Shown one piece after another: positions 11,188-21,693 of a DNA stretch of 64,000 nt. Under the pieces are notes generated by a model that saw only the letters and a list, made by a program, of their open reading frames with translations, searched no databases and was not told the origin of the DNA. The stretch covers positions 1 through 64,000 of the forward strand of contig CATQIJ010000006.1 of assembly GCA_958296345.1 (NCBI GenBank), written 5' to 3'. Both the position numbers and the translations under genes were made by a program. The DNA comes from an uncultured Rhizobiaceae bacterium (GTDB lineage: Bacteria > Pseudomonadota > Alphaproteobacteria > Rhizobiales > Rhizobiaceae). The first letter of the stretch is position 1; the number at the start of each line of letters is the position of its first letter.

Positions 11188-12240
11188 TTATTGCAGCATT
11201 GAATTCTCTATTGCATCGCAACAAAGTTCTATATTCTCTTTTATTTCCCCATAATGTTTTCTGACTCCAGAAATATCGGATTTTTCAGGATTTGAAACAA
11301 ATTTTTCCAAATCTTCTAACCCTGTAATGTTTGGTAGTGCCGAGAAAACTGGTTGGTCATTTTCTTAAATAGCTGCAGGTTTATTCATATACACACTATC
11401 CAATATAGCTGTTGATGCAGTTGAGACGAGGGTATCAACCAGCTCTAAGATATCTGTCATCGACATTCCGCGAAGTGGCCCTTTGTAAGCGTGGGAGAAA
11501 ATAATGTTTGGGATTTTTGAAAGTGCTTTTTCGTGCGATTTGTATAGAGCACGTGATTTGGCTCGATGACTTCGTATGATAATTAAATCATCGGGGTGAT
11601 TTTCTGAAAACTTACCAATCAGATTATAAAAACGTGAAACGTCCTCTTCACCGTAGCGACCTTTCCATCTGAACGAGTGGCAAAAAAGAAACGCTTTTTT
11701 ATGCTTTGGTAAGGCGTGTTTTGGTTTTCTTGTAGGAAAGAGTAATGGTTTTACAAAGCCGACTATCGTTGTTTTTTCACGCGTCTCTTTTGATAGAACT
11801 TCTGGACTAAATAGTTCTTCGAATAAGAGCAGCGCTTTGGATTGATAGTGAATGTTATTAATATCAGCAGATACGTTTAACTTATCTTGAACGACCCCAT
11901 GTTGAATAAAGATTGTCGGCATACCCATCTCAATCATAGATCTACTGCGAGCGCGGTTTGGGCTCTTATCAAAGAGAGGGTCTACTAAAGTGATTGCTGC
12001 ATCGCCTCGCTTTAACCATCGCTTGGTGAATAGCTTAAGCCACCGACTTGGGTAGGTACTAAAGTTAAGATTAGATTGCGAGACTAGCTCTTTTAGTCGC
12101 GGTTCTCTTCTCAGTACACCTGATGTGGAAAAGCAAACTGGCTCAACTAATCCACGTTCTTTCAAGCGCAAAGCGATGTTAAACAATACTTCATATTCTG
12201 GTAATCCACTCAGGAAGAATAACAAGCGAGGTTTGGTCAT
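11188..12240 (-). pseudogene. CDP-glycerol glycerophosphotransferase-like enzyme, in-frame stop
   Basis: A cytoplasmic glycosyl/glycerophosphotransferase-like protein of about 350 residues. The C-terminal pattern LVSTASTAILDSVYMNKPAAI resembles the donor-binding signature of CDP-glycerol glycerophosphotransferases and related GT-B enzymes (typically DYSS..FDA...GKP). An in-frame TAA at 11365-11367 ends the first part at residue 291, yet the same frame continues with ENDQPVFSALPNITGLEDL to a second TAA at 11188. Family members usually have a Tyr or Phe at the stop position, so TAT to TAA by one substitution is plausible. It is convergent with the O-acyltransferase and may act on the same surface polymer. 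The substrate is unknown. Confidence 0.6.
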
Positions 12241-12360
12241 GAAATCACATTAGGCCTTTTTGTATTGGCAGATTATATTTAAATGATAAGCAAAGCTAAG
12301 CTATTTTTTGCCACTCTTCCAAGACTAACAGATTATTTTTTAACAGATTTTTATAACAAC

Positions 12361-13511
12361 TTAGCATTTAGCCAATGCATTTTCTAAATCTGTTACTAAA
12401 TCCTCAGCTTGTTCTAGGCCGATTTTTAAGCGAACCAGTTTGCCGCTGTGATCTTTTCCTGGTCTTTCGACATCTGGATAAACAACAGCTAAACTATTTA
12501 CACCGCCCCAGCTTAGTCCAATGTAAAATAACTCTAAACTATCAATGAACGTTTCAACTTGCGCAGGTGTGATGTTATCTTTGAACAAGAATGAAAAGAC
12601 ACTTGTTGATCCACTAAAGTCTCGTTTCCAGTGCTCGTGTCCTGGGCATGTTGGTAGAGCTGGGTGAAAAACCGTTTCAATTTTTGAATGATTAGTAAGC
12701 CATTCTGCAATTTGTAAAGTCGATTTTTCGAGTTGTTCTAATCGTACGGCAAGTGTTTGTAATCCGCGTAATGCAAGGCTGCAATCATCAGGTGAAACGG
12801 CAAGGCCTAGTTGACGATATACAGGGCCTAAGTTTTCATAAGCTTGTTGATTGCGGGCCGAGACGGAACCCAAAAGTAGATCACTATGCCCACCAACATA
12901 CTTTGTGAGTGCCTGAATGCTTACATCAACGTCATGTACAAATGCATCAAACATAATGCCTGCCGCATAGGTGTTGTCTAAGGCAACCGCCACATTTTTT
13001 TGTGAGCTGCTTTTACGATTGCAGGAACATCTTGTATTTCCATGGTGACCGAGCCGGGGCTTTCACACCATATAAGAGCGGTGTTTTCTCTTATGAGGCT
13101 GGATATTTTATCGCCTATCAGCGGGTCGTAAGCTTCGACTTCAATGCCTAATCCACGCAGTATGCCTTCTGCCATTTCTTTATTTGGGCCATAAGCTGAA
13201 TATGGGACGAGTGCATGGCTGCCTGCTTTGCAATAGGCAAAATAAACGAGTGCAATTGCTGCTTGTCCGCCTGGGACAATTAAAGTGCGGTGGGCGTTTT
13301 CAATTTCTGCAATGCGAGTCGAAAGCTCTAGGGCTGTCGGCGTACCATAAAGGCCATAGGAGTATCCATCTGCGGCTTGATCCCAACCATCGCGTACTGA
13401 TGCCTGATTATCAAAGACAACTGTCGAGCCGCGATAGACTGGTGTGACGAGAGATTGATAGTCTCTTCTAGCTTTTGGCTTTGGGCTAAGAAGTTTTGTG
13501 CGCCAATCCAT
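12361..13511 (-). pseudogene. cystathionine beta-lyase-like PLP enzyme, frameshifted
   Basis: A Cys/Met-metabolism PLP-dependent enzyme. The first frame has PVYRGSTVVFDN, YGLYGTPTALELSTRIAEIE and the PLP-phosphate element PGGQAAIALVYFA; the second has ALDNTYAAGIMFD and the PLP lysine in SIQALTKYVGGHSD. The break lies in a T7 run at 12995-13001 (A7 on the coding strand); one more A restores HKKNVAVALDNTY and 383 residues, normal for MetC. The expected activity is C-S beta-elimination of cystathionine or similar thioethers. It lies 21 bases downstream of the M20 hydrolase gene and is probably cotranscribed. The break is probably a homopolymer error. Confidence 0.82.
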
Positions 13512-13532
13512 ACTTGCATTCCTTTTATTCTT

Positions 13533-14690
13533 TTAGTTCTGCATAGACCTTATGGCTCTTATGTAAATCTCTACAGCTGATTTAATTTCGGATATTTCCA
13601 CAAATTCATTAAGCGAATGGGCTTGAGCAAGTGCACCTGCGCCACAGATGACACTTGGGCAACCAAAGTTTGGAGCATCCGTAGAGCCAGGAAATGGGAT
13701 AATTTCTGGTGGTATTCCTGTTACGTGTTCACAAGACTCAATGATTGAACGCACGATAGGAGAGACTAGGTCTGTACTTAACGGCGGTGTGTTTAAATTC
13801 GGTGGCAAGAACTCATATTCGAAGTTTGGAATGTCTTTTGCTAATAGATCTAAAATTTCAGTTAGTTCTTCCAGAACTGAATCAAAATTTTCACCGGGGA
13901 TTGTTCGGCGATCAACTTCTATCTCACAGAAACCTGGGATTGAAGTTACATTTTCACCCCCCTTAATGACCCCAATACTGCAAGTTGGCGTGCCACACAT
14001 TGGGTCTGGCGTTCTTTTTGTGAGTTCTTCTGCGTATGTTTGAATAGCATTAATAATTGCGCCCATATGATAGATCGCATTAATACCATTTTCTGGCATG
14101 CTTGAATGAGCAGATAAGCCAGCTGTTCTGATGGATAGATTAATCTGACCACGGTGCTTGGGGCTAACCGCAAGGCTGCTGGGTTCCGCAATGATTGCAT
14201 AATCTACATGAGGGCCATGCTCACCAAAATGTTTGGAGCCAATCATGGCGTGTTCTTCGTCAATTACACCAGCAATTATTAAATCTCCTTTTAGAGGCTC
14301 ATTGGATTCAATAAGCAAGCGAACGACTTCTAGATATGAAACTAGTCCAGCCTTCATATCGCAAGAACCACGACCATAAATGCGCCCATTTTTATGGCGG
14401 GGTTCATATGGTGTTTCATAGCCTGCAACACCTACGGTATCTAAGTGGCCAGCAAGCATGATTGTTGGGCCGTCACCAGTCCCTTTTAGTCTTCCCCAGA
14501 CATTACGACGACCGTCCGCAACTTCAACTGTCTCAACATCTAGTTTTAAATCATTTAGCCGTTTTTCAAAATAATCAGCCATGGCAGCTTCAGCAGGATG
14601 TGTTGGATCATCGTGGCCAAAGGTATTGGGGCTTGGGATTTGAACCATAGCAGATAGGTCGTCAATTAGGTTTTGTTCGTTGACTGGCAT
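13533..14690 (-). CDS. M20 family deacylase (ArgE/DapE-like)
   Basis: A zinc-dependent metallohydrolase of about 385 residues resembling acetylornithine deacetylase and succinyl-diaminopimelate desuccinylase. Metal ligands and catalytic residues are visible in order: AGHLDTV (His and Asp), GRGSCDMKAG (bridging Asp), VIDEEHAM (catalytic Glu pair), IIAEPS (Asp/Glu position) and GAGALAQAHSLNE (C-terminal His). The dimerisation insert is present between them. It should remove an acyl group from an N-acyl amino acid. It is read with the cystathionine lyase-like gene and lies beside the hut cluster, so an acyl-amino-acid catabolic role is inferred; the true substrate cannot be read from sequence. 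Confidence 0.85.
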   Translation of the reverse strand: MPVNEQNLIDDLSAMVQIPSPNTFGHDDPTHPAEAAMADYFEKRLNDLKLDVETVEVADGRRNVWGRLKGTGDGPTIMLAGHLDTVGVAGYETPYEPRHKNGRIYGRGSCDMKAGLVSYLEVVRLLIESNEPLKGDLIIAGVIDEEHAMIGSKHFGEHGPHVDYAIIAEPSSLAVSPKHRGQINLSIRTAGLSAHSSMPENGINAIYHMGAIINAIQTYAEELTKRTPDPMCGTPTCSIGVIKGGENVTSIPGFCEIEVDRRTIPGENFDSVLEELTEILDLLAKDIPNFEYEFLPPNLNTPPLSTDLVSPIVRSIIESCEHVTGIPPEIIPFPGSTDAPNFGCPSVICGAGALAQAHSLNEFVEISEIKSAVEIYIRAIRSMQN

Positions 14691-14849
14691 TTAAGTTTTC
14701 CATCATTTTATGGGGAGAATTAGTAAAACTATAGGTAGGTAGTATGCGTTTTATAAGCTCTAAATGCGACTCTTAAAAATTCGTATTCATAGATTTATTT
14801 TGAATTTCTGCTTGTTAAAATGAAAAATAAACTAGGATTGGAGAGTTTA

Positions 14850-15716
14850 ATGACAGAGCTATCACAAGAACAAAAAGACCAGTTTTGGCGTGATGGGGTG
14901 TTGGTTGTTGAAGATGCTGTTACACAAAAAGAATTAAATGACTTGCGTGCGGTTTTTGCGGAATGGGTTGAAGAAAGCCGAGGCCATAATAATGATTATG
15001 GCGAAACATTGGATGGACGTGCACGGTTTGATTTGCAACCGGGTCATACTGCGCAAAAGCCTGGGCTTCGCCGTGTTCAATCCCCAGAAGAGGTCTCTGA
15101 GGTTTATGAGAATGTGATGCGTAATGCGCGAACTGTTGACGTTTGTGCCGAGTTAATTGGACCAGCGATCAAGTTTCATCATGGGAAAGTAAACTCAAAA
15201 TTACCAGGCTCAGCGACGCAAGTTAAATTCCATCAGGACTTTACGTTTCAGCCATTAACTAATAATGATTTGATTACTGCATTGTTATTCGTTGATGACG
15301 TCACTTTGGAAAATGGCCCTTTGGAAGTTGTGCCTGGAACGCATAAAGGACCGCTTTATTCGCTTTGGCATAATGGAAAGTTTACAGGTGCAGTTGCAGA
15401 TGAGGTTTTTGAAAAACATAAGGCTAATATTATGCGTTGCACAGGTAAAGCTGGCTCTGTTTGTTTGATGCATTCAAGCTTGCTTCATGGCTCTGCACCT
15501 AATCTATCTGATCAATCTAGAACACTATACATTGCAACTTATTATGCAGTAGATGCCATAGAGTTAAGCCCAAATGCCTTGCCTAGTAAATTTACCCATG
15601 AACTAGTACGAGGCGAACCTTCTGGTCGCGTTCGATGCTCATCCTATGAGATGGAATTGCCCGAAGTTCCAAAAGATACATCCTTCTTTGCTCAACAAGA
15701 AGAAGCGGAGGGGTAG
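14850..15716 (+). CDS. phytanoyl-CoA dioxygenase (PhyH) family protein
   Basis: An Fe(II)/2-oxoglutarate-dependent hydroxylase-like protein of about 288 residues. The metal triad appears as KFHQDF (His-x-Asp) and LLHGSAPNLSDQSR (distal His, and the Arg that binds 2-oxoglutarate). Bacterial members hydroxylate small amino acids and related molecules. The frame opens at 14820, but GGAGAG ahead of the ATG at 14850 decides the start. It is divergent from the M20 gene and convergent with the class III aminotransferase with a 5-base gap. The context suggests oxidation of an amino-acid-like substrate; nothing in the sequence identifies it. Confidence 0.82.
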   Translation: MTELSQEQKDQFWRDGVLVVEDAVTQKELNDLRAVFAEWVEESRGHNNDYGETLDGRARFDLQPGHTAQKPGLRRVQSPEEVSEVYENVMRNARTVDVCAELIGPAIKFHHGKVNSKLPGSATQVKFHQDFTFQPLTNNDLITALLFVDDVTLENGPLEVVPGTHKGPLYSLWHNGKFTGAVADEVFEKHKANIMRCTGKAGSVCLMHSSLLHGSAPNLSDQSRTLYIATYYAVDAIELSPNALPSKFTHELVRGEPSGRVRCSSYEMELPEVPKDTSFFAQQEEAEG

Positions 15717-15721
15717 GGTCA

Positions 15722-17041
15722 TTACAGCGTTTTATCAAATGCGATCTTTAACTTGTCTACCAGTTCAATTATCTGATCATCATTTATGATGAAAGGAGGG
15801 GCAAGAAGAATATGGTCTCCGTTTTTACCGTCTATCGTTCCTGACATTGGATAGCAGATTAAACCAGCATCAAAGGCTGCGGCTTTTATTTTTTTTGCTG
15901 TCCCTTTGGAGGCATCAAGCGGCGTTTTAGTGCTGCGGTCGCTGACAATTTCCAGGCCACGAAATAAGCCACGCCCTCGAATGTCCCCTATATTTTCATG
16001 CTGGCCAAAAACTTCATTGAGATGATCTTGAAGCTTGTTTCCTTGCTGCTTAACATTGGTCAATAAATCACGCTCAAGAATTTCTTTTAATACAGTCAAA
16101 GATGCAGCGCTTGCTAAGGGGTGCCCCATATAGGTGTGGCCATGTTGAAAGAAACCGCTTCCAACTTTGATTGCATTATAAATTTTATCTGTACAAAGCA
16201 TTGCACCGATGGGTTGATAACCAGCCCCTAAACCTTTTGCTATGGTTATAATATCAGGAGAAATGTTATCTTGTTCACATGCAAAGAGTGTTCCTGTTCT
16301 GCCCATGCCGCACATGACCTCATCTAGAATGAGTAATATTCCATGTTGGTTACAAATTTCACGAATGCGTTTGAAGTAACCTTTGACGGGGGGCACTGCG
16401 CCAAGCGTCGCACCAACAACGGGTTCTGCAACAAAAGCCATTATGTTTTCTGCACCTAGCTCAAGAATTTGAGTTTCTAGCTCATTGGCTACGCGTTGCC
16501 CATATTCATATGTTGTTTCATTCGTCTTCTTGCCTCGAAATTCATAGCAAGGTGCGATGTGGGATACATCGACCAGAAGAGGGGAAAACTGTGCACGTCG
16601 CCATTCATTCCCGCCTGCTGCAAGAGCGCCTAATGTATTACCATGATAACTTTGTTTGCGGGCGATTACTTTATGGCGATTTGGTTCGCCAATTTCCAAG
16701 TAATATTGTCTGGCAACTTTTAAAGCAGCTTCAACGGCTTCTGATCCGCCTGAAACTAGATATACGCGATCAATACCTTCTGGTGCATTTTCAATTAAAA
16801 GGTCTGCAAGTTTTTCTGCTGGTTCAGATGTGAAGAAACCTGTATGCGCGAAATCAAGTTTTGCAAGTTGCTCTGAAATCGCTTGCTTTACATTTTCATT
16901 CGAATGACCAAGGCAAGATACGGCAGCGCCGCCTGAGCCATCCAAATAACGTTTACCACTTTCATCAATGATATAGCAACCATCGCCTTTTATTGCGGTA
17001 GGCATTTGATGGGCTGTTGAACGACCAAAAATGTGATTCAT
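15722..17041 (-). CDS. class III PLP-dependent aminotransferase
   Basis: A fold-type I aminotransferase of 439 residues, the normal length. It shows the PLP-phosphate region (VSGGSEAVEAALKVARQYY), the ring-stacking HGN of SYHGNTLGALA, LILDEVMCGMGRTG with the Asp that binds the pyridine nitrogen, and the Schiff-base lysine in IAKGLGAGYQPIGA. Class III enzymes move omega-amino groups (ornithine, GABA, beta-alanine, polyamines), usually to pyruvate or 2-oxoglutarate. It lies 93 bases downstream of hutU on the same strand and may be part of the hut transcript, but an inverted repeat in the gap could give it its own control. The substrate is not known. Confidence 0.88.
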   Translation of the reverse strand: MNHIFGRSTAHQMPTAIKGDGCYIIDESGKRYLDGSGGAAVSCLGHSNENVKQAISEQLAKLDFAHTGFFTSEPAEKLADLLIENAPEGIDRVYLVSGGSEAVEAALKVARQYYLEIGEPNRHKVIARKQSYHGNTLGALAAGGNEWRRAQFSPLLVDVSHIAPCYEFRGKKTNETTYEYGQRVANELETQILELGAENIMAFVAEPVVGATLGAVPPVKGYFKRIREICNQHGILLILDEVMCGMGRTGTLFACEQDNISPDIITIAKGLGAGYQPIGAMLCTDKIYNAIKVGSGFFQHGHTYMGHPLASAASLTVLKEILERDLLTNVKQQGNKLQDHLNEVFGQHENIGDIRGRGLFRGLEIVSDRSTKTPLDASKGTAKKIKAAAFDAGLICYPMSGTIDGKNGDHILLAPPFIINDDQIIELVDKLKIAFDKTL

Positions 17042-17053
17042 GTTTTAGTCCTT

Positions 17054-17073
17054 TTAATCAATCTCTTGATTAA
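17054..17073. promoter_or_regulatory. perfect 8-bp inverted repeat ahead of the aminotransferase gene
   Basis: TTAATCAA (17054-17061) and TTGATTAA (17066-17073) are exact reverse complements around TCTC. The repeat ends 13 bases from the aminotransferase start on the minus strand. The half-sites are in inverse order to an FNR box, so it is not one. It could be an operator or a translational hairpin; no function is proven. Confidence 0.35.
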
Positions 17074-17134
17074 CAGATTGCTAGTAAGTTTTACAAAACG
17101 TCAAGCATTGAAGTAAAAAACTAACTCAAGATTT

Positions 17135-18829
17135 TCAATTTTTACTGGCTGGTAGATTTAAATTATGCTCTTGCGCGCAATCTATCGCAATGTCGTAACC
17201 TGCATCTGCATGGCGCATGACACCAGTAGCTGGGTCATTCCAAAGCACATTGTTTAAACGCCTTGCTGCATCGTCTGTGCCGTCCGCGACTATGACCATG
17301 CCGGAGTGTTGACTAAAGCCCATGCCAACGCCTCCGCCGTGATGTAATGAAACCCAAGTTGCACCTGATGCCGTATTGAGAAGTGCATTTAGAAGAGGCC
17401 AATCAGAGACAGCGTCTGAACCGTCTTTCATTGATTCTGTTTCGCGGTTAGGACTTGCGACTGAACCAGAATCTAAATGATCACGACCAATGACGATTGG
17501 GGCTTTAAGTTCGCCGCTTGCAACCATCTCATTAAATTTTAATCCTGCGCGGTGTCTGTCTCCTAAGCCAATCCAACAAATTCTTGCAGGTAGACCTTGG
17601 AACTCGATACGTTCTTTTGCCATATCTAGCCACTGATGAAGATGTGTATTTTCGGGAAATAGTTCTTTCATTGCTTGATCGGTTTTATAAATATCTTCTG
17701 GGTCGCCCGAAAGTGCGCACCATCTGAAGGGACCGATACCACGACAAAAAAGAGGGCGAATGTAGGCAGGTACGAAGCCTGGAAAATCAAATGCGTTTTC
17801 TAAGCCTTCGTCTTTTGCCACTTGGCGGATATTGTTTCCATAATCAAGTGTTGGAACACCTGCATTCCATAAATCCACCATGGCAGTCACGTGAGTTTTC
17901 ATCGATGCACATGCAGCTTTTTCAACGGACTTTGGATCGCTTTCTTGTTTTTCTTTCCATTCAGCAACATTCCATCCACTTGGTAGATAACCGTGTAGTG
18001 GGTCGTGTGCGCTGGTTTGGTCCGTTACCATGTCAGGTCGAAGACCACCTGCTTCCATGCGTTTATAAAGCTCTGGAAATACATCTGCTGCGTTGCCAAG
18101 TAAGCCAACAGACTTTGCTTCGCCTTTGGATGTCCATTCTGCAATCATTTCAAGAGCTTCATCAAGTGTCTTTGCTTTTGCGTCGACGTAACGTGTGCGA
18201 AGTCTGAAATCGATACGACTTTCATCGCACTCAACCGCAAGGCAACAAGCCCCTGCCATAACGGCAGCTAAAGGTTGTGCACCGCCCATGCCGCCAAGGC
18301 CGCCAGTTAAAATCCATTTGCCTGTTAGATCGCCTTTATAATGTTGACGACCTGCTTCCACGAAGGTTTCATATGTTCCCTGCACGATCCCTTGCGTGCC
18401 GATGTAAATCCAAGAGCCAGCGGTCATCTGCCCATACATCGCCAAACCCTTTTTATCGAGTTCATTGAAGTGGTCCCAATTTGCCCAATGAGGAACAAGG
18501 TTTGAATTTGCGATCAGAACACGAGGGGCGTCTTTGTGTGTGCGGAATACGCCTACGGGCTTGCCTGATTGTACTAAAAGCGTTTCATCTGTCTCTAAGT
18601 CTTTGAGAGAAGCAACGATTTTATCAAAATCATCCCATGTGCGTGCTGCTCTGCCAATGCCACCGTAGACAACTAATTCGTGAGGGTTTTCAGCAACGTC
18701 TGGATGTAAGTTATTCATTAACATCCGCATAGGTGCTTCAGTAAGCCAGCTTTTGGTTGAAATTTCAGTACCTGTTGGCGGAAAAATATCGCGTTGGTTA
18801 TGGCGTGGGTTGCTTGACTGATTACTCAT
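17135..18829 (-). CDS. hutU: urocanate hydratase
   Basis: HutU converts urocanate to 4-imidazolone-5-propionate, the second step of histidine breakdown, using tightly bound NAD+. The 564-residue length is typical. Recognisable stretches are [31 protein letters not shown] (NAD-binding), [16 protein letters not shown] and [16 protein letters not shown] with the conserved active-site Cys. Its ATG is 12 bases after the hutH stop, so the two genes are cotranscribed, in the order hutI-hutH-hutU on the minus strand. Confidence 0.97.
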   Translation of the reverse strand: MSNQSSNPRHNQRDIFPPTGTEISTKSWLTEAPMRMLMNNLHPDVAENPHELVVYGGIGRAARTWDDFDKIVASLKDLETDETLLVQSGKPVGVFRTHKDAPRVLIANSNLVPHWANWDHFNELDKKGLAMYGQMTAGSWIYIGTQGIVQGTYETFVEAGRQHYKGDLTGKWILTGGLGGMGGAQPLAAVMAGACCLAVECDESRIDFRLRTRYVDAKAKTLDEALEMIAEWTSKGEAKSVGLLGNAADVFPELYKRMEAGGLRPDMVTDQTSAHDPLHGYLPSGWNVAEWKEKQESDPKSVEKAACASMKTHVTAMVDLWNAGVPTLDYGNNIRQVAKDEGLENAFDFPGFVPAYIRPLFCRGIGPFRWCALSGDPEDIYKTDQAMKELFPENTHLHQWLDMAKERIEFQGLPARICWIGLGDRHRAGLKFNEMVASGELKAPIVIGRDHLDSGSVASPNRETESMKDGSDAVSDWPLLNALLNTASGATWVSLHHGGGVGMGFSQHSGMVIVADGTDDAARRLNNVLWNDPATGVMRHADAGYDIAIDCAQEHNLNLPASKN

Positions 18830-18841
18830 GTTTGTCTCTCA

Positions 18842-20395
18842 TTAGTTCGTTTGAGTTTTATGATGTAATTGTGGAAATTCAGAATGAGTTGCTTTGATAA
18901 TGTCACCATTAGCTACTAGTTCTGCTGCGAGTTTTATGTCTGGTGCGAGGTAGCGATCGTCTTCCAGTTTTGGAATATCATTGCGTAGTCTGGTAATGGC
19001 AGTTTCTAAAGGCTTGCTTGTTTTTAAGGGGGTACGAAATTCGATTCCTTGTGCTGAACACAATAGTTCAACGGCTAAAATATTGTGTAGGTTTTCAACC
19101 ATTTTACCAAGGCGTCTTGCACCATGAGCTGCCATGCTGACGTGATCTTCTTGGTTTGCGCTGGTAGGAGTTGAGTCAGTAACACACGGGTTCGCCAGAT
19201 GTTTGTTCTCGCTCATTAGAGCAGCAGTAGTAACTTCTGCAATCATGTAGCCTGAATTTAAGCCAGGATTTGGTGTTAAGAATGGGGGGAGGTTAAAGCT
19301 TAAAACCGGGTCTACAATAAGCGCCACGCGACGTTGTGCAATTGCACCAATTTCTGCAATCGCAAGGGCGATCATATCTGCTGCAAAGCCCACTGGTTCA
19401 GCATGAAAATTACCTCCTGAGACTATTCTATCAACTTCAGTCAAAACTAATGGATTGTCTGTTGCTGCATTCGCTTCGATCTCTAGGGTCTTTGCCGCCA
19501 TACGCAAAACATCTATCGCTGCGCCCGTTACTTGTGGTTGGCAACGGATGCAGTAAGGGTCTTGAACACGAGCATCATCAACCACGTGGCTTTCGCGTAT
19601 TTGAGATCCTTCAAGCAAGCTACGCATTGTTTGGGCAGCTTCAATCTGTCCTGCATGACCGCGCAAAGAATGTATTTCTGGCTGTAGTGGTGCAGTTGAC
19701 CCCATAATAGCATCAGTTGTAAGCGAAGAAGTTACCAATGCGGAGTGTGCTGCTTGCCAAGCATCAAATAAGCCTGCCAATGCAAAGGCGGTACTAAACT
19801 GCGTGCCATTAATTAGTGCTAAACCTTCCTTTGGGCCCAACTCAATTGGCGTTAATCCTACTTTTGCAAGGGCTTGTGCTCCTGATAATATCTCACCGTT
19901 ATATTCAGCTTCACCTTCACCCATTAAAACTGCTGCCATATGGGCAAGCGGTGCTAAATCACCAGAAGCGCCCACCGAACCTTGAGCAGGGATGACAGGG
20001 GTTACTTGTTTTTGTAGCAAGTTTTCGATGAGTGTTGTGAGCTCTAATCGTATACCAGAAGCGCCACGTCCTAAGCTAAGTAATTTTAGCGCCATCATTA
20101 GCCGGGCATGTTGGCGAGGTATGGCTGGGCCCACACCACAACAATGAGAGAGAATAAGATTTCTTTGAAGAGTTGCTGTATCTTCTGGCTTAATCTTAAC
20201 ACTTGCCAGTTTTCCAAAGCCTGTATTCACGCCATAAACAGCTTCGTCACTTGCAGCTGCTTCTGCAATTTTACTTTGAGCGTATTCCATTGCTGGGTAG
20301 CAGGATTTATTGAGCTTTACGGCACATTCTTCTTTGTAGATTTGCTGTAAATCCTGAAGTGTAACTTGGCCAGGGGTGAGGGTTAGCGTTTTCAT
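18842..20395 (-). CDS. hutH: histidine ammonia-lyase
   Basis: HutH deaminates histidine to urocanate, the first step of the pathway. The signature [15 protein letters not shown] carries the Ala-Ser-Gly triplet (about residues 143-145 with the start used here) that cyclises to the MIO electrophile. The conserved [11 protein letters not shown] and NQEDHVSMA are also present. The open frame begins at 20452, but the first 19 residues precede a normal MKTLTLTPG start at 20395 and overlap hutI, so the shorter form (517 residues) is preferred. The hutI stop lies within the region just upstream of this start, indicating translational coupling. Confidence 0.97.
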   Translation of the reverse strand: MKTLTLTPGQVTLQDLQQIYKEECAVKLNKSCYPAMEYAQSKIAEAAASDEAVYGVNTGFGKLASVKIKPEDTATLQRNLILSHCCGVGPAIPRQHARLMMALKLLSLGRGASGIRLELTTLIENLLQKQVTPVIPAQGSVGASGDLAPLAHMAAVLMGEGEAEYNGEILSGAQALAKVGLTPIELGPKEGLALINGTQFSTAFALAGLFDAWQAAHSALVTSSLTTDAIMGSTAPLQPEIHSLRGHAGQIEAAQTMRSLLEGSQIRESHVVDDARVQDPYCIRCQPQVTGAAIDVLRMAAKTLEIEANAATDNPLVLTEVDRIVSGGNFHAEPVGFAADMIALAIAEIGAIAQRRVALIVDPVLSFNLPPFLTPNPGLNSGYMIAEVTTAALMSENKHLANPCVTDSTPTSANQEDHVSMAAHGARRLGKMVENLHNILAVELLCSAQGIEFRTPLKTSKPLETAITRLRNDIPKLEDDRYLAPDIKLAAELVANGDIIKATHSEFPQLHHKTQTN

Positions 20396-20399
20396 GTGT

Positions 20400-21599
20400 C
20401 TATTTTCCACGTATAATAGAGTGTAGTGGATTAAATCCAATACGGTATGCAAGTTCCGCTGGATGTTCGATGTTCCAAACAGCTAGTTCCGCGATTTTAC
20501 CAACTTCAATTGAGCCACGACCCTTTAGGCCAAGTGCTTGAGCGGCATTAATAGTAGCGCCTTGCATCACTTCTAAAGGCGTCATGGAGAAAAGCGTGCA
20601 CCCCATGTTCATTGCTAATAAAAGCGAAGTCATCGGGGATGAGCCTGGATTGCAATCGGTTGCAATTGCCATGGGTACATTGTGCTTTCGTAAAAGCTCA
20701 ATTGGGGGCTTTTGAGTTTCGCGAAGGGTATAAAATGCGCCGGGTAATATAACTGCTACGGTGTCAGATTTTGCGATGGCTTTGACGTCATCTTCATCAA
20801 GATATTCAATGTGATCGACAGAAAGTGCACCATATTGTGCTGCAAGTTTCGCTCCTCCTAGATTGGAGAGTTGTTCTGCGTGGAGTTTTACTGGCAACCC
20901 TAAGTTTTGGGCTACTTCAAATACTTTAGCAATTTGCTCTGGTGAGAATGCGATGCCTTCACAAAACCCGTCTACTGCATCAACAAGTCTTTCATTATGG
21001 GCGGCATGTAATGCAGGTATGCAAACATCATTAATATAAGCGTCTGGCCTGTCTTTGTATTCTGGTAGAACTGCATGAGCGCCAAGGAATGTAGTAATGA
21101 TACGAACCTTACGATGTTCTTCAATCCTACGTGCTGCGCTTAGCATGTTTAATTCAGTATCAATATCTAATCCGTAACCAGATTTCACTTCAATGGTAGT
21201 GATGCCTTCTTTAAGCATGGCGTCTACTCTTGGGAGCGCATCTCGCACCAGTTCTTCTACGCTTGCATTTCGTGTTGCTTTAACTGTCGAAATTATGCCC
21301 CCGCCAGCTCGGGCAACTTCTTCATAGCTTGCACCATTTAGGCGCATTTCAAACTCTGTTGCGCGGTTTCCAGCAAAAACAATGTGCGTATGACAGTCAA
21401 TAAAGGCGGGGGTGACGAGGCGCCCGCCTAACGAAGATTTTGGCCATGTTTGATATTCACTAGGGAGTTTTTCTTCCGAGCCAACCCAAGCGACCTTATT
21501 GCCCTCGAGGGCAATGGCGGCTTTGTTGATCAATCCATATGGCACATTATTGTGCGCCATCGTTGCAACTTTTAAATCTGTCAGAAGTTTGCGAGCCAC
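20400..21599 (-). CDS. hutI: imidazolonepropionase
   Basis: HutI hydrolyses imidazolonepropionate to N-formimino-L-glutamate, the third step. It is an amidohydrolase-fold metalloenzyme: [13 protein letters not shown] has the metal-binding His-x-His pair, [13 protein letters not shown] and SVDHIEYL further ligands, and [11 protein letters not shown] the catalytic Asp. The length (399) is normal. The start codon is GTG, with AAGAAG upstream. It is divergent from hutF across a 94-base region containing a perfect palindrome (21657-21672) that looks like a HutC operator. Confidence 0.96.
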   Translation of the reverse strand: MARKLLTDLKVATMAHNNVPYGLINKAAIALEGNKVAWVGSEEKLPSEYQTWPKSSLGGRLVTPAFIDCHTHIVFAGNRATEFEMRLNGASYEEVARAGGGIISTVKATRNASVEELVRDALPRVDAMLKEGITTIEVKSGYGLDIDTELNMLSAARRIEEHRKVRIITTFLGAHAVLPEYKDRPDAYINDVCIPALHAAHNERLVDAVDGFCEGIAFSPEQIAKVFEVAQNLGLPVKLHAEQLSNLGGAKLAAQYGALSVDHIEYLDEDDVKAIAKSDTVAVILPGAFYTLRETQKPPIELLRKHNVPMAIATDCNPGSSPMTSLLLAMNMGCTLFSMTPLEVMQGATINAAQALGLKGRGSIEVGKIAELAVWNIEHPAELAYRIGFNPLHSIIRGK

Positions 21600-21656
21600 T
21601 GAATTTCTTCTTGGTTTGAGCTGTAATTAGGCTTGTATCGTATTTTTAAAATGTTA

Positions 21657-21672
21657 TTATGTCTAGACATAA
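21657..21672. promoter_or_regulatory. probable HutC operator between hutI and hutF
   Basis: TTATGTCTAGACATAA is a perfect 16-base palindrome containing GTCTAGAC, which fits the GTnTAnAC core of GntR/HutC-family operators. It lies 58 bases upstream of the hutI start and 22 bases upstream of the hutF start, so one repressor dimer could silence both transcripts. A related site lies at 23055-23068 before hutC. Confidence 0.75.
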
Positions 21673-21693
21673 AATTATAAGTGAGAAAATATT

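Noticed and set aside
13648-14043. 131-residue ORF opposite the M20 gene
   Set aside because: It mirrors the coding region of the M20 gene and has no independent support.
17054-17073. FNR box ahead of the aminotransferase
   Set aside because: The half-sites are in the reverse order (ATCAA-N4-TTGAT), so it does not match the FNR consensus.
17791-18207. 138-residue ORF opposite hutU
   Set aside because: It is antisense to conserved hutU sequence, with no ribosome site and no family resemblance.
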